From NCBI GenBank assembly GCA_963822905.1, contig CAWGJF010000001.1, forward strand, positions 1,736,001 through 1,800,000: a DNA stretch of 64,000 bases. The letters run 5' to 3'. Shown here one piece after another: positions 35,485 through 45,470 of this stretch; position 1 is the stretch's first letter; every line of letters starts with the position of its first letter. The notes under the pieces are model-generated. The model was given only the letters and a program-made list of their open reading frames with translations, was not told where the DNA came from and made no database searches. The translations under genes were made by a program, and so were the position numbers. The DNA is from CAWGJF01 sp963822905 (GTDB lineage: Bacteria > Bacteroidota > Ignavibacteria > Ignavibacteriales > Ignavibacteriaceae).

Positions 35485-37044
35485 ATGATTCCTCTTTATT
35501 CCACCAGGCAAATCAGAGATTTAGATTCTTTTGCAATTAACACTCTTGGTGTCCCTGGTATAGTGTTAATGGAAAATGCCGCCAGGGAAATTTTTAATAA
35601 AATTGAATTTTATATAGAAGGTATTTCTGATAAGAAATTCGGAATCGTTTGTGGCAAAGGGAATAATGGCGGCGATGGAATGGCTGTTTCCCGACATCTT
35701 CTAAATGCCGGATACAATGTGAAACTAATTTACATCGGTAATCCTGATGAAATGTCTGAGAATTGCCAAACTAACTTTTCAATTCTTCAGAATATGCTGA
35801 AGTTGAATCCGAATCTTAAGATGGTGATGTTAAGCAAAATTTCTGATTTAAATAAAATAAAAGATTGCAACATTTTTATTGATGCAATGCTCGGTAGTGG
35901 AATCCGGGGTGAATTAAAAGAACCCTACTCAAGTTGCGTTAAGAAATTAAATTTATTTAATGGATATAAAATTGCGATTGATATTCCAACAGGTCTGAAT
36001 TCTGATACAGGGTTTACATCTAATTCATTTAATGCTGATTTAACAGTTACATTAGGTGAACTTAAAACAGGATTATTTATTGGCAATGGCTCAGTTGTTT
36101 CAGGAACAATTGAAAAGGGAAACCTTGGTATTTCGGATTCTTATCATAAAAAATATGATACTTCAGAATTTTTGATTGAACCTGAAGATGCTCTATCTGG
36201 ATTGCCTGAAAAGAAGAAGAATCTGAATAAATATTCGGCTGGTAGAGTTTTGACAATTGCAGGTTCAGGAAAATTACCCGGGGCTGCTGTTTTAACTTCG
36301 AAAGCTGTTTTATCAATCGGGGCAGGCGCTTCAATTTTATCATTCCCGAAATCAGTTCGTTCACTTATTCAAAAAAAAATGAGTGAAGTAATTGTTGATT
36401 CATATGATGATTCTGGTTCTGAATTTTTGAATCTTAAAGCGTTGATTGAACTAAAGGAAAGGATTAAATGGGCTGATGTGATTGCTATTGGTCCTGGACT
36501 TGGAAGGGAAAAAGCAACGCAGGAAGCAATTTGCAAAATCATTGTTGAAAATAAAAATAAAAAAATGATTATTGATGCTGATGCTATATTTGCATTAAAA
36601 AACCATTACAAAAAGATAAATCTGAAAAACAAAGTTTTAACTCCTCATCTTGGTGAGTTTTCAAATCTAATCGGGAAAGAGACAGATGAAATCAAAACAA
36701 ATTTAATTGGATTTGGTAGTAGGTTTGTAAAAGAAACTGGTGCTTTCCTTGTTTTGAAAGGATCTCCAACAATTATATTTAATCCTGAAGGAGAAGCATT
36801 AATTAATACAGTTGGAAATTCTTCACTTGCAAAATTTGGTACTGGTGATGTACTCACAGGTTTGATTGCAGGCTTGCTTGCTCAGCAAACCGATATTGAA
36901 AAATCAATTGTGACTGCAGTTTATCTGCATAGCCTGACTGCGGATTTACTTATAAAGAAAAAAACCGAGTACTCTATTTTAGCGAATGACTTAATTAACA
37001 ATCTTGCTGAATCAATAAAGTTTGTGAGAAAATCAGTTGTTTAA
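35485..37044 (+). CDS. nnr: Bifunctional NAD(P)H-hydrate epimerase/dehydratase
   Basis: A 519-aa metabolite-repair enzyme that epimerises and dehydrates damaged NAD(P)H hydrates. The N-terminal YjeF_N epimerase domain (about 1-215) shows VCGKGNNGGDGMAVSRHL and FIDAMLGSGIRGELK, then IDIPTGLNSDTG. The C-terminal ribokinase-like dehydratase (about 225-510) shows AGSGKLPGAAVLTSKA and LTPHLGEFSNL, then KFGTGDVLTGLIAGL. Placement downstream of complex I genes is suggestive of a redox cofactor theme but may be chance. Confidence 0.95.
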   Translation: MIPLYSTRQIRDLDSFAINTLGVPGIVLMENAAREIFNKIEFYIEGISDKKFGIVCGKGNNGGDGMAVSRHLLNAGYNVKLIYIGNPDEMSENCQTNFSILQNMLKLNPNLKMVMLSKISDLNKIKDCNIFIDAMLGSGIRGELKEPYSSCVKKLNLFNGYKIAIDIPTGLNSDTGFTSNSFNADLTVTLGELKTGLFIGNGSVVSGTIEKGNLGISDSYHKKYDTSEFLIEPEDALSGLPEKKKNLNKYSAGRVLTIAGSGKLPGAAVLTSKAVLSIGAGASILSFPKSVRSLIQKKMSEVIVDSYDDSGSEFLNLKALIELKERIKWADVIAIGPGLGREKATQEAICKIIVENKNKKMIIDADAIFALKNHYKKINLKNKVLTPHLGEFSNLIGKETDEIKTNLIGFGSRFVKETGAFLVLKGSPTIIFNPEGEALINTVGNSSLAKFGTGDVLTGLIAGLLAQQTDIEKSIVTAVYLHSLTADLLIKKKTEYSILANDLINNLAESIKFVRKSVV

Positions 37045-37444
37045 ATTTCTGGAAAAACATAAAATTGCCTTAGTTTATATACCGTTAGTCATTTATTGGT
37101 TATTGTTGCTAACTGCAACAAGTCTTCCTGCTGCAGATTTGCCAAGCATTGGAACTATAGATAAAGTAAATCATTTTGTTGCATATTTTGGACTATCAGT
37201 TTTGCTTACTCTGTGTCTGTTATTCCAAACAAAATATGAACTGCTTTATAAGAAAGCATTTTTAATTACATTTCTCATTGTTATTTTTTATGGTGTCCTG
37301 GATGAACTTCACCAATTATTTATTCCCGGAAGAATGGCTGAAATACCTGATTGGCTTGCTGATACCGGGGGAGCGTTGATAGGGGTTCTTCTGATTTTTA
37401 TTCTGTTTAAAATGCTTAAATATAAATCCTTGAAATTTGATTAA
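37037..37444 (+). CDS. VanZ-like membrane protein
   Basis: A 135-aa protein with four predicted membrane segments and the VanZ-family motifs KVNHFVAYFGLSVLL and GVLDELHQLFIPGRMAEIPDWLAD, then GALIGVLL. The start is a TTG overlapping the nnr stop by eight bases; no in-frame ATG precedes the first helix. VanZ itself gives teicoplanin resistance in enterococci, but most homologues like this are of unknown function. Confidence 0.88.
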   Translation: MFKFLEKHKIALVYIPLVIYWLLLLTATSLPAADLPSIGTIDKVNHFVAYFGLSVLLTLCLLFQTKYELLYKKAFLITFLIVIFYGVLDELHQLFIPGRMAEIPDWLADTGGALIGVLLIFILFKMLKYKSLKFD

Positions 37445-37514
37445 CACCAGCACTTCAATCGGGAAAATTCAGGAACTTTTTCTAAATTGAAATGTAAAAG
37501 ACTACAAAACATAG

Positions 37515-37545
37515 TTGACAATACAACAGGCATTTAGTAATTTTT
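37515..37545 (+). promoter_or_regulatory. Promoter of the TonB gene
   Basis: TTGACA (37515-37520), a 17-base spacer and TAATTTTT (37538-37545) match the TTG / TAnnTTTG pattern, 34 bases upstream of the ATG at 37580. The GGAGAT ribosome site lies between them. Confidence 0.6.
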
Positions 37546-37579
37546 CTACAAGTAATAGCAAGAAATAGGAGATATTAAA

Positions 37580-38230
37580 ATGAAAATCAAGAATCCTATT
37601 GCGGATTTAAGAGGGAAATATCCAAAAGCTTTTGAGATAAGTTTAATAGCAGCGCTTGTGCTAATGATTGTTGCCTTTAAATTTTTCCCCGATGTTAATT
37701 CGGGTCCGGCAGTGATGGAGAGTACCCAGGAATTATTTAAGGTTGAAGATATTCAACAGACCAGACAGGAAAACAGGCCTCCACCGCCACCAAAACCTCC
37801 AATTCCAATTGAAGCACCTTCAGACGAAGTTCTTGAAGATATTGAAATCGGTGATACCGAAATTGATATTAATGAACAAATTGAAGCTCCACCTCCACCC
37901 AAAGAAGAAAAAGTTACGGAAGAAGAACCAACTTATTTTGTTGCTGTTGAAGAGATGCCGGATCCAATTGGTGGAATTGCCGGAATTCAAAAAAGAATCG
38001 TATATCCTGAAATAGCAAAACGTGCTGGAGTTGAAGGAAAAGTTTATATACTTGCCTTTGTTGATGTGAAAGGAAATGTAACCAAAGCTCAGGTAATTAA
38101 GGGTATCGGAGCTGGTTGTGATGAAGCAGCACTAAAAGCTGTTGAACAAACAAAGTTCAAACCTGGCAAACAAAGAGGCAAACCTGTAAACGTTCAGGTT
38201 TCAATCCCGGTTGTATTTAAACTTCAATAA
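37580..38230 (+). CDS. TonB family energy-transducing protein
   Basis: A 216-aa protein with one N-terminal membrane anchor (about 18-38), a proline-rich periplasmic linker (RPPPPPKPPIPIEAP and EAPPPPKEEK) and a C-terminal TonB domain (about 125-216; YPEIAKRAGVEGKVYILAFV, KFKPGKQRGKPVNVQVSIPV). TonB passes the proton motive force from ExbBD to outer membrane receptors. exbB and exbD are not in the window. It is a single-gene unit with its own promoter and terminator. Confidence 0.92.
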   Translation: MKIKNPIADLRGKYPKAFEISLIAALVLMIVAFKFFPDVNSGPAVMESTQELFKVEDIQQTRQENRPPPPPKPPIPIEAPSDEVLEDIEIGDTEIDINEQIEAPPPPKEEKVTEEEPTYFVAVEEMPDPIGGIAGIQKRIVYPEIAKRAGVEGKVYILAFVDVKGNVTKAQVIKGIGAGCDEAALKAVEQTKFKPGKQRGKPVNVQVSIPVVFKLQ

Positions 38231-38233
38231 TTA

Positions 38234-38260
38234 AAAAGGCATTCTTCGGAATGCCTTTTC
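38234..38260 (+). terminator. Rho-independent terminator after tonB-like gene
   Basis: AAAAGGCATTC and GAATGCCTTTT pair around a UUCG tetraloop, one of the most stable hairpin loops, followed by TTTTC. It is directly downstream of the TonB stop codon. Confidence 0.9.
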
Positions 38261-38447
38261 TCTTCCTTCTATCAAATATTGATTGTGTTTTTTATCACCC
38301 CTATTTGCGTGATGTTATCTAATTACTTTAAACTTGTATTGTAAAAAATGTCCTGTACTGTTCTTATATTTTTTTACAACATAATTAAGGGGATAGTTTA
38401 TACAGTAATTAAAAATATTATGGAATTAATTTTCTAATGTTTAGTCT

Positions 38448-38478
38448 TTGAACGATTTTAAATAACACTGTATATCAT
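38448..38478 (+). promoter_or_regulatory. Possible promoter of the TolC-MFP-RND operon
   Basis: TTGAAC (38448-38453), a 17-base spacer and TATATCAT (38471-38478) lie 24 bases before the TolC start. The -7 box is a weak match to TAnnTTTG. The rest of 38261-38447 shows nothing recognisable. Confidence 0.35.
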
Positions 38479-38502
38479 TCCACAAATTAATAAAATCAAG
38501 TT

Positions 38503-39837
38503 ATGAAAAAGTTTATATTTATCGCTTTGTTCTTCATCTTAGCTGTATTTTCTTATGGTCAGGATACTGTTAAGCTTAACCTTAATAAATGCATTGAGAC
38601 GGCAATAAAGAATAACCACGATCTTAAAATTGCATCATTCCAGAGACAGATTGCCGAAGAGCAGGTTAATGAAGCTTTTGGTTCTTCTCTACTTCCGCAA
38701 ATTAAAGGAACAGCTAATTACAACCGTGCTTTAAAGCGAGGAGTAATAATTATAGAAACTCCTGCTTTCTCAGGCTCATTTCCTGCCGGTACTGAAAATA
38801 CTATGTCCGTAGGTGCAACTTTAGAACAACCTTTGTTTACCGGTGCTGTATTTTTTGCAACAAGTATTGCAAAGACATATGCTGAAATTGCTGAGAAATC
38901 TTATTATTCAACCAAAGCTGAATTGATAAAGAATGTAACTAAAGCTTATTACTCATTTCTACTTTCAAAAGAATTCCTCAAATTGAGTGAAATTACATTA
39001 AAGTCTACTGAAGATAATCTGAAAAATACTGAAGCAATGTATAAAGCAGGTGTAGTCCCGGAATACGATTATCTTCGGGCAAAAGTTCAATATCAAAATG
39101 AGTTGCCTGAAGTTCAAAATGCAACAAATTCAATTACTCTGGCTGGCAATGGTTTAAAAATATTGTTAGGTCTTGATCTTGATCAACATATTGAAATAGG
39201 AGACTCAATAGTTTATAATAAGGTTGAAATTGAAAGTGAGACACAGCTAAGTGATGAACTGTTAGAAAAAAACTATATTTTAACAAAATTAAAAATGCAG
39301 ATTGATCTTCAGGATAAAGCGGTGTCCTATCAATTTTCAAAAAACTTTCCAGAACTATATTTTAATGGAAATTGGAGTTCACAAGCACAGGAAAATGATC
39401 CGCGATCAGTTAACAGATGGAGATTTAAAAACTCGGTTTACGTAGGATTTAATTTAAAGATTCCACTTTTTGATGGTTGGCAAACAACTTCAAGAGTGGA
39501 ACAGGCTAAACTTGATTTGCAGATCGCAGAAGAGACGTATATAAAAACTGAAAAAGCTTTAAAGAACAGTCTTGATGAGAAAGTTTTAAAATTAAAAGAA
39601 ACCGAATTCCAGGTTAGTGCTTACCAAACGGCAATTGAGCAAGCTGGTTTGGGATATGAATATGCAAAAAAAAGATATGCGAATGGAATAGGAACACAAT
39701 TGGAAAATGTTGATGCACTTGTTGAGTTTACAAGAGCAAAAGTTAATTATTTGAACTCAATTTATTCTTATTATTCTTTATATGCTGATTTACAGGAATT
39801 ACTTTCATCATCAGATCTTATTGAAAACAATAAATAG
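38503..39837 (+). CDS. TolC family outer membrane efflux protein
   Basis: A 444-aa exported protein with a signal peptide (ends near FSYGQ) and two outer membrane efflux protein repeats. LNLNKCIETAIKNNHDLKIA opens the first helical hairpin and VGFNLKIPLFDGWQTTSRVEQA the second; long alpha-helical stretches with heptad-like spacing predict the periplasmic tunnel. It is the outer membrane exit duct for the MFP and RND proteins encoded next; the MFP reading frame begins right after its stop codon. Confidence 0.92.
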   Translation: MKKFIFIALFFILAVFSYGQDTVKLNLNKCIETAIKNNHDLKIASFQRQIAEEQVNEAFGSSLLPQIKGTANYNRALKRGVIIIETPAFSGSFPAGTENTMSVGATLEQPLFTGAVFFATSIAKTYAEIAEKSYYSTKAELIKNVTKAYYSFLLSKEFLKLSEITLKSTEDNLKNTEAMYKAGVVPEYDYLRAKVQYQNELPEVQNATNSITLAGNGLKILLGLDLDQHIEIGDSIVYNKVEIESETQLSDELLEKNYILTKLKMQIDLQDKAVSYQFSKNFPELYFNGNWSSQAQENDPRSVNRWRFKNSVYVGFNLKIPLFDGWQTTSRVEQAKLDLQIAEETYIKTEKALKNSLDEKVLKLKETEFQVSAYQTAIEQAGLGYEYAKKRYANGIGTQLENVDALVEFTRAKVNYLNSIYSYYSLYADLQELLSSSDLIENNK

Positions 39838-40917
39838 TTGAACAAAATGAACGATAAACAAAAAATAATTAGATTAGTTTTTTCTATACTTTTTTCGATC
39901 AGCACTTTATTTTTGATTATTTCCTGTGGAAATGCTGACGGAACAGAAAATGATAAAAAATCCGGTCAGAAAGAAAAATCAACTGTTTTTGTAAAAACCG
40001 AAATTCTAAAAGCACAACCTTTTACCGATTATTTAGAATTACTCGGAGTCGCCAAAGCTTTTTACCAGGCTACTCTGTCATCTGATGAAGGTGGGAAGAT
40101 CAAAGAATTTAGAAAAGATAAAGGAAGCTATGTTAAAGAAGGCGATATTATCCTGGTGATTGATAATGATGTGCTGAAGGCAAATATGGAAGCAGCTAAA
40201 GCACAATACGAAAAAGCCGAGAATAATTTTAAGCGCCAGGAAGAATTATATAATCAAAAAGTCACAAGTGAACTTCAATACTTAAACCAGAAGTATGAGA
40301 GAGATGCAGCACTTGCCAATTATAATTTGATTCAAGCGAGATATGAAAAAACTTTTATTAAAGCACCATTCTCCGGTGTTGTGGATAAAAAATTTGTGGA
40401 AATCGGGGAAACCGTTCTTCCTACTTCGCCAATAGTTTCTGTCGTTAGCATGTATACAATTAAAGTTGAAGCCGGAATTCCTGAAAATTATGTGAACCAG
40501 GTTAAAGTGGGTGATGATGTTAAAGTTGTTTTTAAAGATTTGGATGGAATTGAATACAATGAAAAAGTTTCATTTGTTGGTAATTCAATTTCGACAGATA
40601 ACAGAACATTTCCAATAGAAATACATATTAAAAATAGTGATAACAAGATCAAACCTGAACTTAGCGCTAAGGTATTCATACAGAGAAGTAAGTATGATGC
40701 TGCAATTGTAATACCGGAAGAAACAGTAACTCAAACAGATGTTGGCCCTGTTGTTTTCGTTGCTGATGGAGGTATTGCAAAGATGAAAAATATTGAAATC
40801 ATCGCAAGGTATGAAAATAAGGTCGCCGTTAAATCAGGGTTATCCGAAGGGGACAAATTAATCAAAGTTGGCTTCCAGAATCTTGTTGATGGCACCCGAA
40901 TTACCGAAACCAATTAA
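39838..40917 (+). CDS. RND efflux periplasmic adaptor (MFP) lipoprotein
   Basis: A 359-aa membrane fusion protein. The frame opens with TTG at 39838 and an ATG follows at 39847; either gives a lipoprotein leader ending LIISC. The lipoyl halves (GGKIKEFRKDKGSYVKEGDI and FIKAPFSGVVDKKFVEIGE) flank a helical hairpin (ANMEAAKAQYEKAENNFKRQ), with beta-barrel and membrane-proximal domains after it. It bridges the RND pump and TolC. Spacing to the RND gene is nine bases. Confidence 0.92.
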   Translation: MNKMNDKQKIIRLVFSILFSISTLFLIISCGNADGTENDKKSGQKEKSTVFVKTEILKAQPFTDYLELLGVAKAFYQATLSSDEGGKIKEFRKDKGSYVKEGDIILVIDNDVLKANMEAAKAQYEKAENNFKRQEELYNQKVTSELQYLNQKYERDAALANYNLIQARYEKTFIKAPFSGVVDKKFVEIGETVLPTSPIVSVVSMYTIKVEAGIPENYVNQVKVGDDVKVVFKDLDGIEYNEKVSFVGNSISTDNRTFPIEIHIKNSDNKIKPELSAKVFIQRSKYDAAIVIPEETVTQTDVGPVVFVADGGIAKMKNIEIIARYENKVAVKSGLSEGDKLIKVGFQNLVDGTRITETN

Positions 40918-40926
40918 AATTTTACC

Positions 40927-43900
40927 ATGAAAATCACTGACGTTTCCATTGATAATAAGACAAGTGTGTTCATTCTTGTTATTATTATAATTATTCTGGG
41001 CTTATCTGCATATATAACTCTGCCGAGGGAATCAGCGCCTGATATTACAATTCCACTTGTAATTGTTTCCACTCCTTATTTTGGTGTTTCACCCGAGGAT
41101 ATAGAAACGCTAATTACTAAAAAAATAGAAAAAGAGATAAATGACATAAGTGAAGTAAAAAAAATCACTTCTTCCTCATTTGAAGGTTATTCTCTTATAC
41201 GTGTTGAATTTGAAAGTGGTTACGACATTGACCAGGCACTTCAGAAAGTCAGGGATAAAGTAAATAAAGCTGAACCCGATTTACCTCCGGATGTTGATAA
41301 ACCTGAAATTGTCGAGATAAATTTTTCTGAATTTCCAATTATGACTATTAATATTGCCGGGCCTTATAGCCTGGTAAAATTAAAAGATGTTGCTGAAGAT
41401 CTAAAAGATGAAATTGATAAAGTGGGTGGTGTTTTAGATGTAAAAGTAAGTGGTGGTCTTGAAAGAGAAGTACAAGTAAATGTTGATCTCAATAAAATGA
41501 ATCATTATGACGTTAGATTTGATGATATAATTTCTGCAATCACTGATGAAAACAAAACAATACCGGGTGGATCCATCGATGTTAATAATTCCAGTTATCT
41601 GATTAGAGTCCCGGGCGAATTTGAAAAACCATATCTTATCAGTGATATAATTGTGAAACTTAAAGATGGGGCTCCGATTTATGTTAAAGACCTCGCAGAC
41701 GTAAAATACGATTTTAAAGAACGGCAAACTTATGCAAGATTAAATGATCAAAATGCAATATCATTAAATGTTTCTAAAAGAACCGGCGAAAATATTATTG
41801 ATATTGCGGATAAAGTGAAAGAAATACTTGAGAAGAAAAGGGGAGAACTGCCATCTGATGTTTCAATTTATATAACTACTGATCAGTCAAAAGATATCAA
41901 ACGTATGGTTCACGAACTTGAGAACAATATTTTTTCCGGTTTGGTATTGGTTGTGATTGTCTTACTTTTCTTTCTTGGAGTGAGGAATGCCCTTTTCGTT
42001 GCAATTGCAATTCCATTAAGCATGCTTTTATCTTTTTTCATTCTGCAGGTTATGGGTGTAACCTTAAATATGGTTGTATTGTTTTCTCTGATCCTAGCTC
42101 TTGGTATGCTGGTAGATAATGCAATCGTTATTATTGAAAACGTTTATAAATTTCTTGAAGAAGGTCATTCACTAATTGAAGCTGCAAAGCTTGGAACAGC
42201 AGAAGTTGCCTGGCCTGTATTTACATCAACATTAACTACGGTTGCTGCGTTTTTCCCAATGTTGTTCTGGCCGGGAATCGTCGGGCAGTTTATGCTTTAC
42301 CTTCCACTTGTGTTGATTGTTACACTTTTATCTTCTTTATTCGTAGCACTTGTCATCAATCCTGTGTTTGCTTCAGTTTTTATGAAACTTGAACATGCCG
42401 ATGATGTACCTGAAACATTCTTGCAAAAAATTATTCACCCGGTGAACAAGGTTACTCACTTTTTTGTTGATGTAACACTTCCCAAGGTTTTAAAATCATA
42501 TGAAAAGTTATTAACATTTTCACTAGGTGCAGCGCGTCAAGCTGATCAAAAAGTTAATAAGCGTAATTGGTTAGGTTTTTTAGCAATCATCGGTTTTTTC
42601 ATGATTGATGGAATGATTTCTAAAGTTCTTCCACGAGGAATTGTTCTTACAATAACTTTACTTGCAGGTGTCGGTATAATATATCTGTTCACAAATAATA
42701 AATTGAAAGTTATTTGGGGCACACTGTTTATGTTATATACTATTACTCAAGTATATTTTCTTTTCGATCACGGAGTAGAGTTTTTCCCAAATACCCAACC
42801 CCCAAGAATTTATGTGAGCATTGAAAGCCCAAGCGGTATTAATCTTGAAATGTCTAATCACATAGCCGAATCAATCGAAGAAAAATTACTTCATCTGAAT
42901 AATAAGAATATTAAAGATGTTGTAGTCGTGGTCGGATCATCAAATAATCCGTTTGATGCTGGTAGTTCTACTCCAAACAAAAGCACAATTACAATTCAGT
43001 TTGTTGATTATAATGATCGAACTGAGTCGTCTCTACAAACTACCGAAGAAATTCGGAAGGAAGTAGTGCGAACTGCCGGTGCAGATGTCGAAGTAAAAAA
43101 ACAAGATATGGGACCACCAGTTGGGCCACCGGTCAATATTGAAATCAGTGGTGACGATTATTCGGTTTTAGGAAATCTTACAGATCAAGTGGAAAAAGTA
43201 ATTAAAGATGTTCCCGGACTGGTTGATTTAAAAAATGATTATGATGCTGGCAGACCTGAATTACGTGTTAATATTGACAGACAAAAAGCAGCTCTTTACG
43301 GATTAAATACAAGATTGATTGCAAATGCAATACGAACTGCGATTAATGGGTACACAGCTTCCAAGTATAGAGTTGATGAAGATGAATATGACATTACAGT
43401 GAGATTGGAAAAAGATCAACGGGAAAACACTAATGCACTTGAAAATCTTGAAGTTATTTACAATAACAAACAGGGCAAAACTCGTAGTGTCCCGTTGGTA
43501 AGTATTGCTAGTATTACAAAATCAAAAGGACCCGGTGCAATTAGAAGAAAAGATCTTACGCGGGTTATTACTGTTTCAGCTAATGGCGAAGAAGGTGCAA
43601 ATGCAAACGAAGTTCTTGATAGCGTAAAAACACGATTAGCAAGCTTTTCACTTCCTCCTGGTTACAACATTTCATATACCGGGCAAAACGAAGAACAGGA
43701 TAAAGCAAGCGCGTTTTTAGGGAAAGCATTTTTAATAGCATTGCTTGTTATCTTCTTAATCCTTGTTATTCAATTTAATTCTTTAAGCCAGCCTCTTATT
43801 ATTATGAGTGCGGTTGTGATTTCTCTAATTGGTGTGTTTATTGGATTAATTGTTTATGCAATGCCATTTGGAATTATAATGACAGGGATAGGTGTAATAA

Positions 43901-44277
43901 GTTTAGCCGGAGTAGTTGTGAACAATAACATTGTGCTGATTGATTATATAAATATTTTAAGAAAAAGAGGAATGACCAGGAGAGAAGCAGTTGTACATGC
44001 TGGTATAAGGAGATTCAGACCAGTTACACTTACTGCTATAACTACCATTCTTGGATTGATCCCTCTTACATTCGGATTTGGATTTGATATTTATTCCTTT
44101 TCATTCAGTGGATCCGGGGAAAGTGCTGAATTTTGGAAATCGATGGGTGTTACAGTAATTTTTGGACTAACATTTGCTACTGTGCTAACTTTGGTGATCG
44201 TTCCAACAATTTATTCTAGTCTTGATGATCTGGTCAATGTTATGAAATTAGTGAAGAAAAAATTTGCTAAGAAATAA
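40927..44277 (+). CDS. RND efflux transporter permease
   Basis: A 1116-aa proton-driven inner membrane pump of the AcrB/HAE superfamily. The N-terminal helix is followed by porter domains (APDITIPLVIVSTPYFGVSPEDIE), then the TM4 motif ALGMLVDNAIVIIENVYKF, where the second Asp of AcrB's DD pair is Asn, and GIGVISLAGVVVNNNIVLIDY in the second half. It is longer than typical (about 1040 aa) because residues about 547-615 hold three hydrophobic stretches where one is usual. Substrates cannot be predicted. It completes the TolC-MFP-RND operon and is followed by a terminator. Confidence 0.93.
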   Translation: MKITDVSIDNKTSVFILVIIIIILGLSAYITLPRESAPDITIPLVIVSTPYFGVSPEDIETLITKKIEKEINDISEVKKITSSSFEGYSLIRVEFESGYDIDQALQKVRDKVNKAEPDLPPDVDKPEIVEINFSEFPIMTINIAGPYSLVKLKDVAEDLKDEIDKVGGVLDVKVSGGLEREVQVNVDLNKMNHYDVRFDDIISAITDENKTIPGGSIDVNNSSYLIRVPGEFEKPYLISDIIVKLKDGAPIYVKDLADVKYDFKERQTYARLNDQNAISLNVSKRTGENIIDIADKVKEILEKKRGELPSDVSIYITTDQSKDIKRMVHELENNIFSGLVLVVIVLLFFLGVRNALFVAIAIPLSMLLSFFILQVMGVTLNMVVLFSLILALGMLVDNAIVIIENVYKFLEEGHSLIEAAKLGTAEVAWPVFTSTLTTVAAFFPMLFWPGIVGQFMLYLPLVLIVTLLSSLFVALVINPVFASVFMKLEHADDVPETFLQKIIHPVNKVTHFFVDVTLPKVLKSYEKLLTFSLGAARQADQKVNKRNWLGFLAIIGFFMIDGMISKVLPRGIVLTITLLAGVGIIYLFTNNKLKVIWGTLFMLYTITQVYFLFDHGVEFFPNTQPPRIYVSIESPSGINLEMSNHIAESIEEKLLHLNNKNIKDVVVVVGSSNNPFDAGSSTPNKSTITIQFVDYNDRTESSLQTTEEIRKEVVRTAGADVEVKKQDMGPPVGPPVNIEISGDDYSVLGNLTDQVEKVIKDVPGLVDLKNDYDAGRPELRVNIDRQKAALYGLNTRLIANAIRTAINGYTASKYRVDEDEYDITVRLEKDQRENTNALENLEVIYNNKQGKTRSVPLVSIASITKSKGPGAIRRKDLTRVITVSANGEEGANANEVLDSVKTRLASFSLPPGYNISYTGQNEEQDKASAFLGKAFLIALLVIFLILVIQFNSLSQPLIIMSAVVISLIGVFIGLIVYAMPFGIIMTGIGVISLAGVVVNNNIVLIDYINILRKRGMTRREAVVHAGIRRFRPVTLTAITTILGLIPLTFGFGFDIYSFSFSGSGESAEFWKSMGVTVIFGLTFATVLTLVIVPTIYSSLDDLVNVMKLVKKKFAKK

Positions 44278-44299
44278 GTTCACAAAATATTCTTTAATT

Positions 44300-44325
44300 A
44301 TAGCCGGTTTTCCGGCTATTTTTTT
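44300..44325 (+). terminator. Rho-independent terminator after RND operon
   Basis: ATAGCCGG and CCGGCTAT form a perfect 8-bp stem with a four-T loop, followed by a run of T, 23 bases after the RND stop codon. Confidence 0.9.
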
Positions 44326-44395
44326 ATGTGTGTATGAAAGTAAAATTTAATTTAATTTTTGCATTGAAATATAATTTTTAAGTGAAATAAAACAG

Positions 44396-45412
44396 ATGAA
44401 ATTAAAAACAAGCACGTATATTTATATCATTTCCATTCTGATGCTTTTGCACCTTGTGTGTTTATATTTTATAAAATATTCAAATCAGAATTTATCGTTA
44501 GCCGAATTCAGGATTGACTATATAGGAAATTTAATTTCATTAGTAATCATTTCTATAATTCTTTTGGGTATTACTCTCATTGCGAAAAGACAGTTTAAAA
44601 CTATATCTAAGAAGACAATCAATCTTTTTATTTTCCTAATATTTCTAACTCTATTATTTGCTTATTTTAGTACAGTTTTAGTCTTACCGTTAAAAACAAT
44701 GTATATTTTTAAACAATCTGCCAATAAATTAATTACTGCTTCACTTTTTCTTATTTATGAAATAGTTGTTCTGACTTTTTTTAGTGTAGTTTGGGTCAAC
44801 ATTTTTAAAAAATCAAATTTCGTTTTTGTGCGCTCACTCATTAACAGTCTTGTTATACTTTTCGCTTTCTTGATTTTTGCTTTTGTTTATATCGAAACAA
44901 ATATCTCGTCAGGTAATGAGTTTGTATTGAATAAAAATAATGGGAATATAGCAGTTGTTCTTGGGGCAGCAGTTTGGTCATTTAATAAACCTAGTCCAAG
45001 CCTGGCTTCAAGAGTTGATAAAGCAATAGAACTTTACCAAAGTAATTTTGTAAATAAAATTATTTTAACAGGAAGTAATGCCCCGGGGGAATTAAGCGAA
45101 TCGACTGTCGCTTTCAGGTATGCAAAAGAGAAAGGTGTTGATTCGAAAATATTTGAAATTGAAAATAGTACTACTTCAACAACTGAACAAATTGCATATG
45201 TAAAATCAAATGTTTTCAGAAGAGATAATATTAATGATATAATATTAGTTTCGGATGCTTATCATCTCCCAAGAATTATGGAAATAAGTAAATTTTATGA
45301 TGTGAGTATTAAAGTAGCTGCTTCCGGACTTAAAATTCAATATGACGATATGTTTTACAACAAACTTCGGGAAAGTGTTGCCCTGGTAATTTTTTGGCTT
45401 TTTGCATTATGA
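44396..45412 (+). CDS. YdcF/SanA-like (DUF218) membrane protein
   Basis: A 338-aa protein with about five N-terminal membrane segments (1 to about 170) and a C-terminal DUF218 domain: IAVVLGAAVWSFNKPSPSLASR, then RVDKAIELYQSN, ILTGSNAPGELSESTVAFRYA, EIENSTTSTTEQI and VSDAYHLPRIM. The ST-rich loop and the DAYH motif are conserved in the SanA/ElyC/YdcF group, some of which affect envelope integrity. The molecular reaction is not established. Confidence 0.88.
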   Translation: MKLKTSTYIYIISILMLLHLVCLYFIKYSNQNLSLAEFRIDYIGNLISLVIISIILLGITLIAKRQFKTISKKTINLFIFLIFLTLLFAYFSTVLVLPLKTMYIFKQSANKLITASLFLIYEIVVLTFFSVVWVNIFKKSNFVFVRSLINSLVILFAFLIFAFVYIETNISSGNEFVLNKNNGNIAVVLGAAVWSFNKPSPSLASRVDKAIELYQSNFVNKIILTGSNAPGELSESTVAFRYAKEKGVDSKIFEIENSTTSTTEQIAYVKSNVFRRDNINDIILVSDAYHLPRIMEISKFYDVSIKVAASGLKIQYDDMFYNKLRESVALVIFWLFAL

Positions 45413-45470
45413 AAAATAAAATATAATATTACTATCGAAGTTCTTTGTAATCTTTAGGATTGAAATAATT

